Assembly (NCBI RefSeq): GCF_052161655.1
Contig: NZ_CP197418.1
Location: forward strand, 7,068,001-7,132,000
Direction of reading: 5' to 3'
Length of the DNA: 64,000 bases
Source: Novipirellula sp052161655
Lineage (GTDB): Bacteria; Planctomycetota; Planctomycetia; Pirellulales; Pirellulaceae
Shown: positions 24,170 to 31,987 of the stretch, piece by piece
How positions within the stretch are numbered: the stretch's first letter is position 1
Layout: each line of letters begins with the position of its first letter
Notes under the pieces: model-generated
What the model saw: only the letters and a program-made list of their open reading frames with translations
Told to the model about the DNA's origin: nothing
Database searches by the model: none
Program-made: the position numbers and the translations under genes

Positions 24170-25663
24170 ATGCTGCACTTTCGCGCTCTCTGTACCGCTG
24201 CCGGAATAGGTGTGGCGTTTGTCGTCTATGGACTGTGCGTCAGCGTATTTGGGCTGTCGCATCCCGTGGCGGTCACAGCCGCAGTCACCTCGCTGTGTGG
24301 AGTTTGGTGGTGCACCGAAGCGGTTCCGATTCCGGTCACGTCGCTGGTTCCGTTTGTGGTATTTCCCTTTGCCGGGGTGCTGGATCATCGCCAGCTCGCC
24401 GAAGCCTATGGTGACAAGTTCGTGCTGTTGTTCATGGCTGGATTTATGATTTCACGAGCCGCCGAACACTCCCAAACTCATTTGCGGGTTTCGCATGGCT
24501 TAATGAAGTTGTTAGGGACAAGTTCCCAGCGACGTATCGTGCTCGGTTTTTTGGCCGCCACGGCTTTTTCAAGCATGTGGATCTCGAACACCGCAACGGC
24601 GTTGATCATGTTGCCCGTGGCGATTGCGGTACTGCACGAACAGAAAGACTCGCGACTGCACGTGCCGCTGTTGTTGGCAGTCGCGTACGGATCGAGTATC
24701 GGCGGGATTGCGACGATCATTGGTACGCCCCCCAACGGCGTCTTCGTGTCGATTTACGAGCAACAAAACGAGCGGACCGTTGACTTTTTCTCGTGGCTGA
24801 AAGTGGGAGTGCCAGTTGCTGCGATCATGCTCGTCGTGACAGGCGTGTTGTTGACGCGGGGTTTGTCACGAAGCTGTTCGATGCAACTTAAGGATCTAGG
24901 ACGCTGGACGAGTGCTCAACGACGCGTGCTGGGCGTACTGTCGTTGACGGCTTTCCTGTGGATCACCCGCAGCGCCCCCTATGGCGGCTGGTCGGCACTG
25001 TTTGATGTCCCGATGGCTCACGACGCAACCGTTGGTCTGGCAGCCGTGATCGCGTTGTTCTTAATCCCCAGCGGCACCACGACCGTTCATCGACCGAAAA
25101 ATGGTATAGGTAGCGAGCGTGTGGAGGTCAACCGCTTGCTTGATTGGGAAACCGCGAGAGACATTCCTTGGGGCATTTTGATTCTGTTCGGAGGCGGACT
25201 GGCGATCGCGAAGGCAGCCGAAGTGACGGGGCTTTCCGTCATCATCGGTAGCCAGTTCTCGCACCTATCCGGACTCCATCCGCTCTTGCTAATGGCGGTG
25301 ATCTGTTTGACGGTGACGTTTTTAACCGAGGTCACATCCAACACGGCAACGACGACGCTGCTGATGCCGATCTTGGGCGCGGCGGCCGAAGGTGCGGGCT
25401 ACGATGCCGCGTTCTTGATGGTTCCGGCTGCGTTGTCCGCAAGTTGCGCGTTCATGTTGCCCATGGCGACGCCGCCCAATGCGATCGTGTTTGGGTCGGA
25501 ACAATTGACCGTCCGCGATATGGCCAAAGCAGGATTCGCATTGAACTTGATCGGTGTCGTTGTGATTTCGGTGGTGTGCTATTTCGTTGTCGATTTCCAG
25601 CAGGGAATTGGCCACCCTGTTACAGCCCCGGCGATCCAAGTCGAACCGACACCGACCCCCTAA
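24170..25663 (+). CDS. SLC13/DASS-family anion transporter
   Basis: 497 residues from the ATG at 24170; a TTG at 24155 could add five. The two-fold DASS layout is plain: each half has the Ser-Asn-Thr signature (WISNTATALIMLPV and EVTSNTATTTLLMPIL), each followed by a Pro-loop (GTPPNGVF and ATPPNAIVFG). CTEAVPIPVTSLVPFVVFP near the start is the usual second-helix motif. Members carry Na+-coupled di- and tricarboxylates or sulfate. Sulfate export or uptake would suit a sulfatase-rich genome, but the sequence does not separate these options. It is monocistronic by appearance, divergent from the GntR gene. Confidence 0.9.
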   Translation: MLHFRALCTAAGIGVAFVVYGLCVSVFGLSHPVAVTAAVTSLCGVWWCTEAVPIPVTSLVPFVVFPFAGVLDHRQLAEAYGDKFVLLFMAGFMISRAAEHSQTHLRVSHGLMKLLGTSSQRRIVLGFLAATAFSSMWISNTATALIMLPVAIAVLHEQKDSRLHVPLLLAVAYGSSIGGIATIIGTPPNGVFVSIYEQQNERTVDFFSWLKVGVPVAAIMLVVTGVLLTRGLSRSCSMQLKDLGRWTSAQRRVLGVLSLTAFLWITRSAPYGGWSALFDVPMAHDATVGLAAVIALFLIPSGTTTVHRPKNGIGSERVEVNRLLDWETARDIPWGILILFGGGLAIAKAAEVTGLSVIIGSQFSHLSGLHPLLLMAVICLTVTFLTEVTSNTATTTLLMPILGAAAEGAGYDAAFLMVPAALSASCAFMLPMATPPNAIVFGSEQLTVRDMAKAGFALNLIGVVVISVVCYFVVDFQQGIGHPVTAPAIQVEPTPTP

Positions 25664-25667
25664 GCAG

Positions 25668-25833
25668 AACGCTGTGAAGCAATTCCTGTAGCGGAACTCG
25701 TCAACGGCTTGTTGATTTAGTGAGCCGTGACGCGTAAGCGGCCGGGTCCGAGGCACTACCCGGTGCCTTACGGCCCTCGGCTCACCGTTGCGATTTGCAT
25801 TTGGATTAAATCAACAAGCCGTCAAGAGTTTCT
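25668..25833. repeat. Long palindromic repeat in a convergent gap
   Basis: Starts AACGCTGTGAAGC, also found at the edge of the element at 27399-27568, then GTAGCGGAACTCG (partial class-1 REP). Arms TCAACGGCTTGTTGATTTA (25701-25719) and 25807-25825 match in 17 of 19 positions. Inside is TAGTGAGCCGTGACGCGTAA, whose relative at 31914-31937 forms the end of the desaturase gene. A further inner inverted pair is GTGAGCCG/CGGCTCAC. Confidence 0.75.
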
Positions 25834-25966
25834 TCGTCGGTGGAGAGGTGACTGCAGTGTCGCCCGGAAGAAAAACTCACCCCCAATATCCGACGTCAAT
25901 ACCAATGTTTCAGCGGACCAGGCTAACGCCGTCGGCTCACAAAAAGATCTACGTTGGCCCGGCTTT

Positions 25967-27319
25967 TCAACCCGCTGGATGCAGATACGGCTTGCGATAG
26001 GGGCGTCGGAGCAACTTCGTCGCTTCCTCATCCCCAACCACCGTGTTCGTCTCCGGATCAAATTCTAACGTGCGGCCCAACGCGAGTGCATTGTTTGCCA
26101 AGATGCACGAGGCACTACTAATGTGGCCTTGTTCAATATCCGCAATGGGTTTGGAGCGATCATCAATTGCATTTAGAAAGTCACGCATGTGCCCACGAAT
26201 CGCCGATGCAACGTGCAATTCCAAATTCCACTTTTCGGCATCGGATTGATCGCTTGGATATTTGTCGAGTTCGATGACGGCGTTGCCGCTTAGCTTTTTT
26301 CCGCCTGAACGCGGGATGAACTCATACTTCTGAACGCTCAACTTCAACGTTCCCTTGGATCCATAAATGATCCCGGCCCAGGGAAATTCGGGATCCGGTG
26401 CCGCTCCCCAGCTGCGGTGCGTCCAGACCACATCGAGATCTTCGAAATCAAAGGTGGCGGTCTGCGTATCGGTGATATTGGCGATCGATTCCGTATCCAC
26501 CAAAATCCCACCCACACTACTTATGCGACGAGGCCATCCGAGACCAAGTTGCCAGCGAACCATGTCGAGCATGTGTACACACATATCGCCGACGATGCCA
26601 TTTCCATACTCCATAAATGCACGCCAAGACCGTGGATGAATCAGTTCATTGTACGGACGCAGGGGTGCAGGACCGGTCCAACGATCAAAGTCCAAGGAAG
26701 GCGGCGGCGCGATGGTTGGCGGATTTTTGTTGGCTCGCATGTGGTAATAACAGCACACTTCGGCGAACGCCACATCACCGAGCAACCCGGCGTCGACGAC
26801 TTTCTGTTTCGCCTCGATCAAGTGGGGCGTACTGCGTCGCTGCGTTCCGACTTGTACCACTCGCCCCGTGCGACGAGCAGCATCCAACATCGCTCGACTT
26901 TCGAGCACATCGACTCCCGTCGGCTTTTGCACATAGACATCGGCTCCGGCCTCGACTGCCGCGATCATTGCGAGCGCGTGCCAATGGTCAGGGGTCGCGA
27001 TTAAAACGATGTCAAGATCTTTCTCGGCGAGCATTTCTTTGTAATCGGCATACACTCGCGGGCGTTTCTTAGAAGTCTGTCGCGACTCGATAAGCCCCGC
27101 TGCTTCATCGAGCATGTTGGCGTCGACATCACACAGCGACACCACCTCGACCGGTTCAATGTTAATCAGTTGCAGTAGATCGCATTTGCCGTACCAGCCA
27201 CAGCCGATCAAACCAACGCGGCGAGGCGTCGCGGCAGGTGCGGCAGCACGAGTCGCGTGGGCAGTCGTAGCAATCGAGGCAAGTGCGGCGGTGCGAGTGA
27301 GAAATTTTCGGCGATCCAT
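25967..27319 (-). CDS. Gfo/Idh/MocA oxidoreductase with Tat signal
   Basis: 450 residues. The N-terminus MDRRKFLTRTAALASIATTAHA is a Tat signal (RRKFL). VGLIGCGWYGKCDLLQL is the NAD(P)-binding glycine motif; the usual EKP is YVQKPTG, the form common in exported planctomycete members; GDMCVHMLDMVRW is the conserved helix with the catalytic His region. The predicted role is NAD(P)-dependent redox chemistry, or cofactor-recycling glycosidase chemistry, on sugars in the periplasm-like compartment. Convergent with the DASS transporter across a large palindromic repeat; upstream lies another repeat element. Confidence 0.9.
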   Translation of the reverse strand: MDRRKFLTRTAALASIATTAHATRAAAPAATPRRVGLIGCGWYGKCDLLQLINIEPVEVVSLCDVDANMLDEAAGLIESRQTSKKRPRVYADYKEMLAEKDLDIVLIATPDHWHALAMIAAVEAGADVYVQKPTGVDVLESRAMLDAARRTGRVVQVGTQRRSTPHLIEAKQKVVDAGLLGDVAFAEVCCYYHMRANKNPPTIAPPPSLDFDRWTGPAPLRPYNELIHPRSWRAFMEYGNGIVGDMCVHMLDMVRWQLGLGWPRRISSVGGILVDTESIANITDTQTATFDFEDLDVVWTHRSWGAAPDPEFPWAGIIYGSKGTLKLSVQKYEFIPRSGGKKLSGNAVIELDKYPSDQSDAEKWNLELHVASAIRGHMRDFLNAIDDRSKPIADIEQGHISSASCILANNALALGRTLEFDPETNTVVGDEEATKLLRRPYRKPYLHPAG

Positions 27320-27398
27320 AGTGCTTCGTTTCTTGATGAGGAGATACGCTGTTTAAACCCAAAAGCCACGATAGGCAGGAATCATTGGGGAAATCCAG

Positions 27399-27568
27399 TT
27401 AGCCGTTTGGGCCAACGCTGTGAAGCATTTTCTCGTAGCTACCTTCGCCAGAAGGTGGTGATTCATATTGGCCGGCAACCATCCACGCTCTGGCGAGCGT
27501 AGCTACGGAACGCAAATGCCGTAACTCGCCGTCTCTAAATGCTTCACAGCGTTTGCCAAAACGGCTAA
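27399..27568. repeat. 170-bp composite palindromic element with two class-3 REPs
   Basis: Outer arms of 32 bases (27399-27430 and 27537-27568, TTAGCCGTTT...TGAAGCATTT) are near-exact complements. Inside are two inverted hairpins: 27435-27458 with GTAGCT, arms ACCTTC/GAAGGT, loop GCCA; and 27483-27506 which reversed reads GTAGCT, arms ACGCTC/GAGCGT, loop GCCA. The stem change is compensated on both sides. The layout is that of a MITE or BIME carrying REPs. Confidence 0.85.
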
Positions 27569-27673
27569 TGTACTGAAAGAATCCTGCCGACCTGCTTAGA
27601 ACCCTTCAACGCAGTCATCATCTTAACACACTCGGTCGAGCGGTTGCCCTCGAAGATCCGCTGCATGGCGTGA
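27569..27673. other. Short gap after the EamA permease gene
   Basis: About 100 bp without a supported gene; no clear terminator. Confidence 0.4.
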
Positions 27674-28744
27674 TCAGTGCGTTGCGACTTCCTTTCTGGG
27701 CCTTTTTCGGGGCCTTTTTTCGGGCCACAAGGCGAGGATATTGGCGAGCAAGACAAGCGATCCGCCAATCAGCAGGGGAGTGCTGAATTCTTCGTTGGCA
27801 TAGCTGACGGCGCACCACACGCTAAGCATCGCGGGGATAAACATGGCCCAGGTGGAAGCGAACAAGGGCTCACAGGTGTAGATCACCGCAGCTTGCCCAG
27901 CGGTCAAACGTGGTTGGTACTTGTTCATCCAGACAAACGCCACCAGCGATGGAAAGAAACACAAAACGCCTAGCAGCAGATAGAACCGAGGCTGCAACGC
28001 CAGCGCGGTCCAGCCACCGCTTGACGTTTCCGGCACAGGCAGACTCAGCCCCGCGAAAACGATCATCGCCAAGATCGCTGTCGTGCCAAACATACTTGGC
28101 GTGAACAACACTGACTCGTAGCGTTTGCCAAAGACGTCAACCAATAAGATTTGACAACTGAAGAACAACGTGGCGAGCGTGGTCACTGAATCGCCCATGG
28201 TCCACCGCGACAGCGCATCGTTGGCGAGTAAAATCTGCCCGTCGTCGATCACAATCAATCCTGTCAACGTCGCGACTCCGGCCAACGCCACCAGGGCACC
28301 GAGCATGACACAACGGCGGGGCAATTGTTTCCGCAACACAGTGTTGATCAGCGGCGTGATGATCACCACCAAACTCGTCAAAAAGCCACTCCGCGATGCC
28401 GGAATCGTGGCCAATCCAATGACTTGCAGCAGCAACCCAAAGAAAAACATGACACCAATTGCTGCGCCCGCCAACAGATGAGGCATCTGAACACGACGCA
28501 GCGTGCCCCGCAACAAAATCGCGAATAACCCAAACGCGATGGCAAACCTTAGTCCGATCAACCAGGACGCTGAACTTGTCCGCAGCCACCCTGACGCGGT
28601 CAGCTCGGTGACTCCAAAATGATCATCCACTTGCAAGTTTAGGCACTTCATGATCGGAAAGGAGGCCCCCCACATCGCATTGACTAAGACCAACGCAATG
28701 ATCGCTTGGCGACGTTCGAGCGGGGTGGTGCCTTGGTTCATCAT
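27674..28744 (-). CDS. EamA/DMT-family permease
   Basis: 356 residues with ten predicted membrane helices in two EamA repeats. The first starts ALVLVNAMWGASFPIMKCLN, the typical first helix with WG; the second has ATLFFSCQILLVDVFGKRYE, and GQAAVIYTCEPLFASTWAMFIPAM is the conserved end-of-domain stretch (EP motif). The C-terminus is basic (KKRPRKRPRK-like). Members export metabolites or amino acids; the substrate is unknown. It stands alone between two repeat-bearing gaps. Confidence 0.9.
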   Translation of the reverse strand: MMNQGTTPLERRQAIIALVLVNAMWGASFPIMKCLNLQVDDHFGVTELTASGWLRTSSASWLIGLRFAIAFGLFAILLRGTLRRVQMPHLLAGAAIGVMFFFGLLLQVIGLATIPASRSGFLTSLVVIITPLINTVLRKQLPRRCVMLGALVALAGVATLTGLIVIDDGQILLANDALSRWTMGDSVTTLATLFFSCQILLVDVFGKRYESVLFTPSMFGTTAILAMIVFAGLSLPVPETSSGGWTALALQPRFYLLLGVLCFFPSLVAFVWMNKYQPRLTAGQAAVIYTCEPLFASTWAMFIPAMLSVWCAVSYANEEFSTPLLIGGSLVLLANILALWPEKRPRKRPRKEVATH

Positions 28745-28777
28745 GAAATGGATTCGACCGATGGGATGTACTCTGGC

Positions 28778-28945
28778 CTTCCAAGGCCGTCGATTTTGTT
28801 AGCGTCACGGCGCGAGCCGTCCGGTTGTAGCGAGTAAAAAAGTTCGAATTCGACCGGGCGGCTTGCGCCGCTCCGCTTTAAAAACACCCGTTAGGGGCAA
28901 AGTGGATCACGTTGGGCGACGGCCTTGGAAGACCATCCTGCGAGA
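28778..28945. repeat. Nested palindromes upstream of purB
   Basis: Core arms CGGCGCGAGCCGTCCGGT (28808-28825) and its complement (28853-28870) match in 16 of 18 positions. Outside lie two inverted, eroded hairpins, GGCCTTCCAAGGCC (about 28783-28796) and GGCCTTGGAAGACC (about 28922-28935), recalling the GTCGC-foot class. The region separates the divergent EamA and purB genes. Confidence 0.6.
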
Positions 28946-29034
28946 CTGCGAAATAGCCCAATGCTTCACGCGGCGCAGTCCAAAGCGTATATTCCGGCAC
29001 TTCGTTTGTGAATGAGCTTCCCCCCATCTCTGTC

Positions 29035-29039
29035 AGGAG
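29035..29039 (+). promoter_or_regulatory. Ribosome-binding site deciding the purB start
   Basis: AGGAG, seven bases before the GTG at 29047. An earlier in-frame GTG at 29008 lacks any such signal. Confidence 0.7.
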
Positions 29040-29046
29040 TCCTGTC

Positions 29047-30474
29047 GTGTCGACCGATCTACCCAATATTCTTGCATCGCGATACGCGAGTGAAGCGATG
29101 GTGAAAATCTGGTCGCCCGCAAACAAGATCGTTCTTGAACGTGAATTGTGGATTGCCGTACTGGAGGCTCAAAAGGACCTCGGGGTTCACGTCCCCGACG
29201 GGGTGATCCAGGCGTACCGCTCGGTGATCGACAACGTTGATTTGTTTGCGATTGATGCCCGCGAACGAGTCACCAAGCACGATGTGAAAGCCCGCATCGA
29301 AGAATTCAACGAATTGGCGGGCCACGAGCACATCCATAAAGGGATGACGTCACGTGACTTGACTGAAAACGTCGAGCAGCTGCAAATTCGCTCGGCACTG
29401 AATCTAGTTCGTGACCGCATCGTCACCGCACTGTCGTTGGTAGCGGAACGAGCGGCCGAATACAGCGAGCTTGCCATTGCTGGTCGCAGCCACAACGTGC
29501 CCGCTCAAGTCACGACGGTAGGCAAACGGTTCGCTAACATCGCCGAAGAATTGTTGGTGGCCTACGATCGCATTGACAACTTACTGGTTCGCTATCCGCT
29601 GCGAGGCATCAAAGGCCCCGTCGGCACTCAGCAAGACATGCTCGATTTGTTCCAAGGCGACGCCAGCAAGCTGGATCAACTTGATAGCCGAATCGCGAAA
29701 TCGCTTGGGTTTGAATCGTGTTTCGATTCAGTGGGGCAGGTGTATCCACGATCGCTGGACTTTGACGTGATCTCGGCGCTAACGCAGCTTTCGTCGGCAC
29801 CAGCCAACTTTGCTCGCACGTTGCGATTGATGGCCGGAGCGGAATTGGCGACCGAAGGATTCAAACCAGGGCAAGTCGGATCGTCGGCGATGCCTCACAA
29901 GATGAACGCGCGATCGGCCGAACGGATCGACGGCTTCAACGTGATCTTGCGTGGCTATTTGACTATGATCGGCGGATTGCTTGGCGATCAATGGAACGAA
30001 GGCGACGTCAGCTGCAGTGTCGTCCGCCGCGTCGCGATTCCGGACGCGTTCTTGGCAATCGACGGGCAACTCGAAACGTTCCTCACGGTGCTGGTTGATT
30101 ACGGTGCGTACCCCGCCGTGATCGACCGCGAATTGCGTCGCTACTTGCCGTTCCTGGCGACAACCAAAATTCTCGTCGCTGCAGTCAAATCGGGCGTGGG
30201 CCGCGAAACGGCACACGAAGCGATCAAGGAGCATGCGGTATCCGCGGCGCTTGCGATGCGCGAAAGCGGCCGCGATGACAATGATTTGATCCAGCGATTG
30301 GCTGGCGATGATCGTATCCCGATGGATGCCGAGGCACTGAATGCAGCGATCGGAGATCCGAAGCAATTTATTGGCAACGCCACGACTCAGGTGCAAAATG
30401 TGATCTCGCGAATCGAAGCGATCACCAGCAAAAATCCTGAAGCGGCAAGCTATCGCCCCGGCTCGATTCTATAA
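29047..30474 (+). CDS. purB: Adenylosuccinate lyase
   Basis: 475 residues from the GTG chosen by the AGGAG site. LPNILASRYASEAMVKIWSP is the PurB N-terminus (SRYAS), GMTSRDLTENVEQLQIRSAL the TSSD-like helix, and GSSAMPHKMNARSAERIDG the fumarase/aspartase superfamily signature loop with the catalytic Ser. The enzyme splits adenylosuccinate to AMP and SAICAR to AICAR in purine synthesis, in the cytosol as a tetramer. The length is normal. It is a single housekeeping gene here; the 3' side carries a GTCGC-foot hairpin pair that could act as a terminator. Confidence 0.96.
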   Translation: MSTDLPNILASRYASEAMVKIWSPANKIVLERELWIAVLEAQKDLGVHVPDGVIQAYRSVIDNVDLFAIDARERVTKHDVKARIEEFNELAGHEHIHKGMTSRDLTENVEQLQIRSALNLVRDRIVTALSLVAERAAEYSELAIAGRSHNVPAQVTTVGKRFANIAEELLVAYDRIDNLLVRYPLRGIKGPVGTQQDMLDLFQGDASKLDQLDSRIAKSLGFESCFDSVGQVYPRSLDFDVISALTQLSSAPANFARTLRLMAGAELATEGFKPGQVGSSAMPHKMNARSAERIDGFNVILRGYLTMIGGLLGDQWNEGDVSCSVVRRVAIPDAFLAIDGQLETFLTVLVDYGAYPAVIDRELRRYLPFLATTKILVAAVKSGVGRETAHEAIKEHAVSAALAMRESGRDDNDLIQRLAGDDRIPMDAEALNAAIGDPKQFIGNATTQVQNVISRIEAITSKNPEAASYRPGSIL

Positions 30475-30484
30475 GCGTGTCGAT

Positions 30485-30545
30485 TGTCGCCGGATGTCTC
30501 CGACATCCGTACGTTTATTTCCGACGTCGGAGACGTCGGGCGACA
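30485..30545. repeat. GTCGC-foot hairpin pair with new stems
   Basis: Left: TGTCGC, arms CGGATGTC/GACATCCG, loop TCC (30485-30509). Right, reversed: TGTCGC, arms CCGACGTC/GACGTCGG, loop TCC (30522-30545). Foot and loop are the same as in the 126-bp units, while both stems differ entirely and stay paired. Located 11 bp past the purB stop. Confidence 0.85.
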
Positions 30546-30969
30546 TTGAGGGTGAGGACCTTACCGTTTGCCCAGTCGTTGCAGGCATTAAGGTCGCCAT
30601 TGATCCGGGCATAGCGAATGCCCGGTGAGCTAATCGTCAAACGTGGACGAGAGTTTAAGAATGCATTCCATGCGATGCTTATCGTCGAATTGCATCGTGA
30701 TCCGCTTGTCACACCCAGCTGACATCATACTGAACACGCACGGCGAGGTAACACCGACGCCGAGCCTCTCTGCTGTACACGAATTGAGAATCGTCGATTG
30801 ACAATCGCTTAGGTTGTCGTAGTCTGTGCTCAGGCTCTCACTTTGAGTAGCAAACGCTCGAAAAACGCGACGAACACAGGCAATACAGTGTTCAGCGATT
30901 CCCGCGGAAAACTTACTCATCGCGTGTGCCCAATCTCTGCAGCCCACGTCCGACAGAGGGATCGCTACG
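30546..30969. other. Gap before the desaturase gene
   Basis: One minus-strand frame of 105 codons (30630-30947) has no recognised motif; its ending RITMQFDDKHRMECILKLSS looks protein-like but nothing else supports it. No other gene is seen. Confidence 0.4.
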
Positions 30970-31935
30970 ATGTCGCTACATAATCACGCCGATTTTCGAT
31001 CGGTTCTGTGGGTCGTGATCGCAATCACCTTGGTGGCGATTCAATATTCCGACCCGAGCTGGGTGATTTACCTGAGTCCGATCAGCTGCTATTTGGCGAT
31101 TGCGTGCGGCACGATTTCTCATAATCACAACCACCGAGCCACGTTCAAGTCGCCTCGTTGGAACCACTTATTCGGTCATGTACTGACCCTTTTCTACGGC
31201 TACCCGACGCTGATGTGGGTGCCGACGCACAACTTGAATCATCATCAATTCGTGAACCGTCCTGGGGATGCGACGGCAACTTGGCGTTACACAAATAAAC
31301 ACAGCATTTGGGTCGTACTGAGCTATCCCTTCGTATCGGGCTACTTCCAGAGTTTTCCGATTCGCGAATACATCGAGAAAGTCAAAACCCGTAAGCCAAA
31401 ACTGTACGCCCGGATCCGCTTTCAATACGTCGTTTGGATGGGGGGCTACATCGGGCTGGGTGTATTGGCCGCCGTGCTTTACCACAACCAACAAACCGGG
31501 CTTGGATTGTACTTGTGGTTCTTCTCGGTCATTTTGCCGGCGATCATGTCGAGCACCGTAATCATGTTCTTTAACTTTATCCAGCACATCCACACCGATG
31601 CATGGTCCGAGCATGATCACTCTCGCAACTTTACCGGATGGTGGTTTAACTTTCTGTTTTTCAACAACGGCTATCACACCGCCCACCACGATCACCCCGG
31701 AATGCACTGGAGTGAACTGCCGAGAGCCCATGCGGCGATCGCGGCGACGATTGATCCGCAATTGAACGAACGCAATTTGATCTGGTTTGTGTTTCGGCAA
31801 TATGTCCTGGCGCCGTTATTCCCCGCGATGGGCACTCACCAAATGGGCCCACTACCGGGCGAAGGCCACAAGCCAGAAACGTCCCACGTGGAAATCCCCG
31901 AGCCGACGGCTGAGTTAGTGGGTCGTGACGCGTAA
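30970..31935 (+). CDS. Membrane fatty acid desaturase
   Basis: 321 residues. Three histidine clusters bind the di-iron centre: HNHNHRATFKS (about 51-56), HNLNHHQF (about 86-91) and NNGYHTAHHDHPGMHW (about 236-248). Hydrophobic segments lie near 13-48, 148-172 and 180-203. The enzyme inserts a double bond, or a related hydroxyl, into membrane lipid acyl chains using O2 and a ferredoxin- or cytochrome-type donor. The C-terminal ten residues (PTAELVGRDA) and the TAA stop are encoded by an intergenic repeat motif, so the natural end may once have been different. Convergent with mfd. Confidence 0.9.
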   Translation: MSLHNHADFRSVLWVVIAITLVAIQYSDPSWVIYLSPISCYLAIACGTISHNHNHRATFKSPRWNHLFGHVLTLFYGYPTLMWVPTHNLNHHQFVNRPGDATATWRYTNKHSIWVVLSYPFVSGYFQSFPIREYIEKVKTRKPKLYARIRFQYVVWMGGYIGLGVLAAVLYHNQQTGLGLYLWFFSVILPAIMSSTVIMFFNFIQHIHTDAWSEHDHSRNFTGWWFNFLFFNNGYHTAHHDHPGMHWSELPRAHAAIAATIDPQLNERNLIWFVFRQYVLAPLFPAMGTHQMGPLPGEGHKPETSHVEIPEPTAELVGRDA

Positions 31936-31968
31936 GCAGTGCACGAAACTCTTGGCGAGTTTCGCTAC
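31914..31968. repeat. Repeat motifs forming the desaturase gene end
   Basis: 31914-31937 matches the inner motif at 25715-25738 (TAGTG.G.CGTGACGCGTAAG) and supplies the stop codon. 31944-31968 is a class-1 REP in reversed orientation (arms CGAAACTC/GAGTTTCG, then CTAC) identical over 25 bases to 22968-22992. Confidence 0.75.
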
Positions 31969-31987
31969 GGGATTGGTTGCTTTTGAC

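Noticed and set aside
30630..30947. 105-codon minus-strand frame upstream of the desaturase
   Set aside because: Only weakly protein-like, no recognised domain, no ribosome-binding site; kept as a remark in the gap entry.
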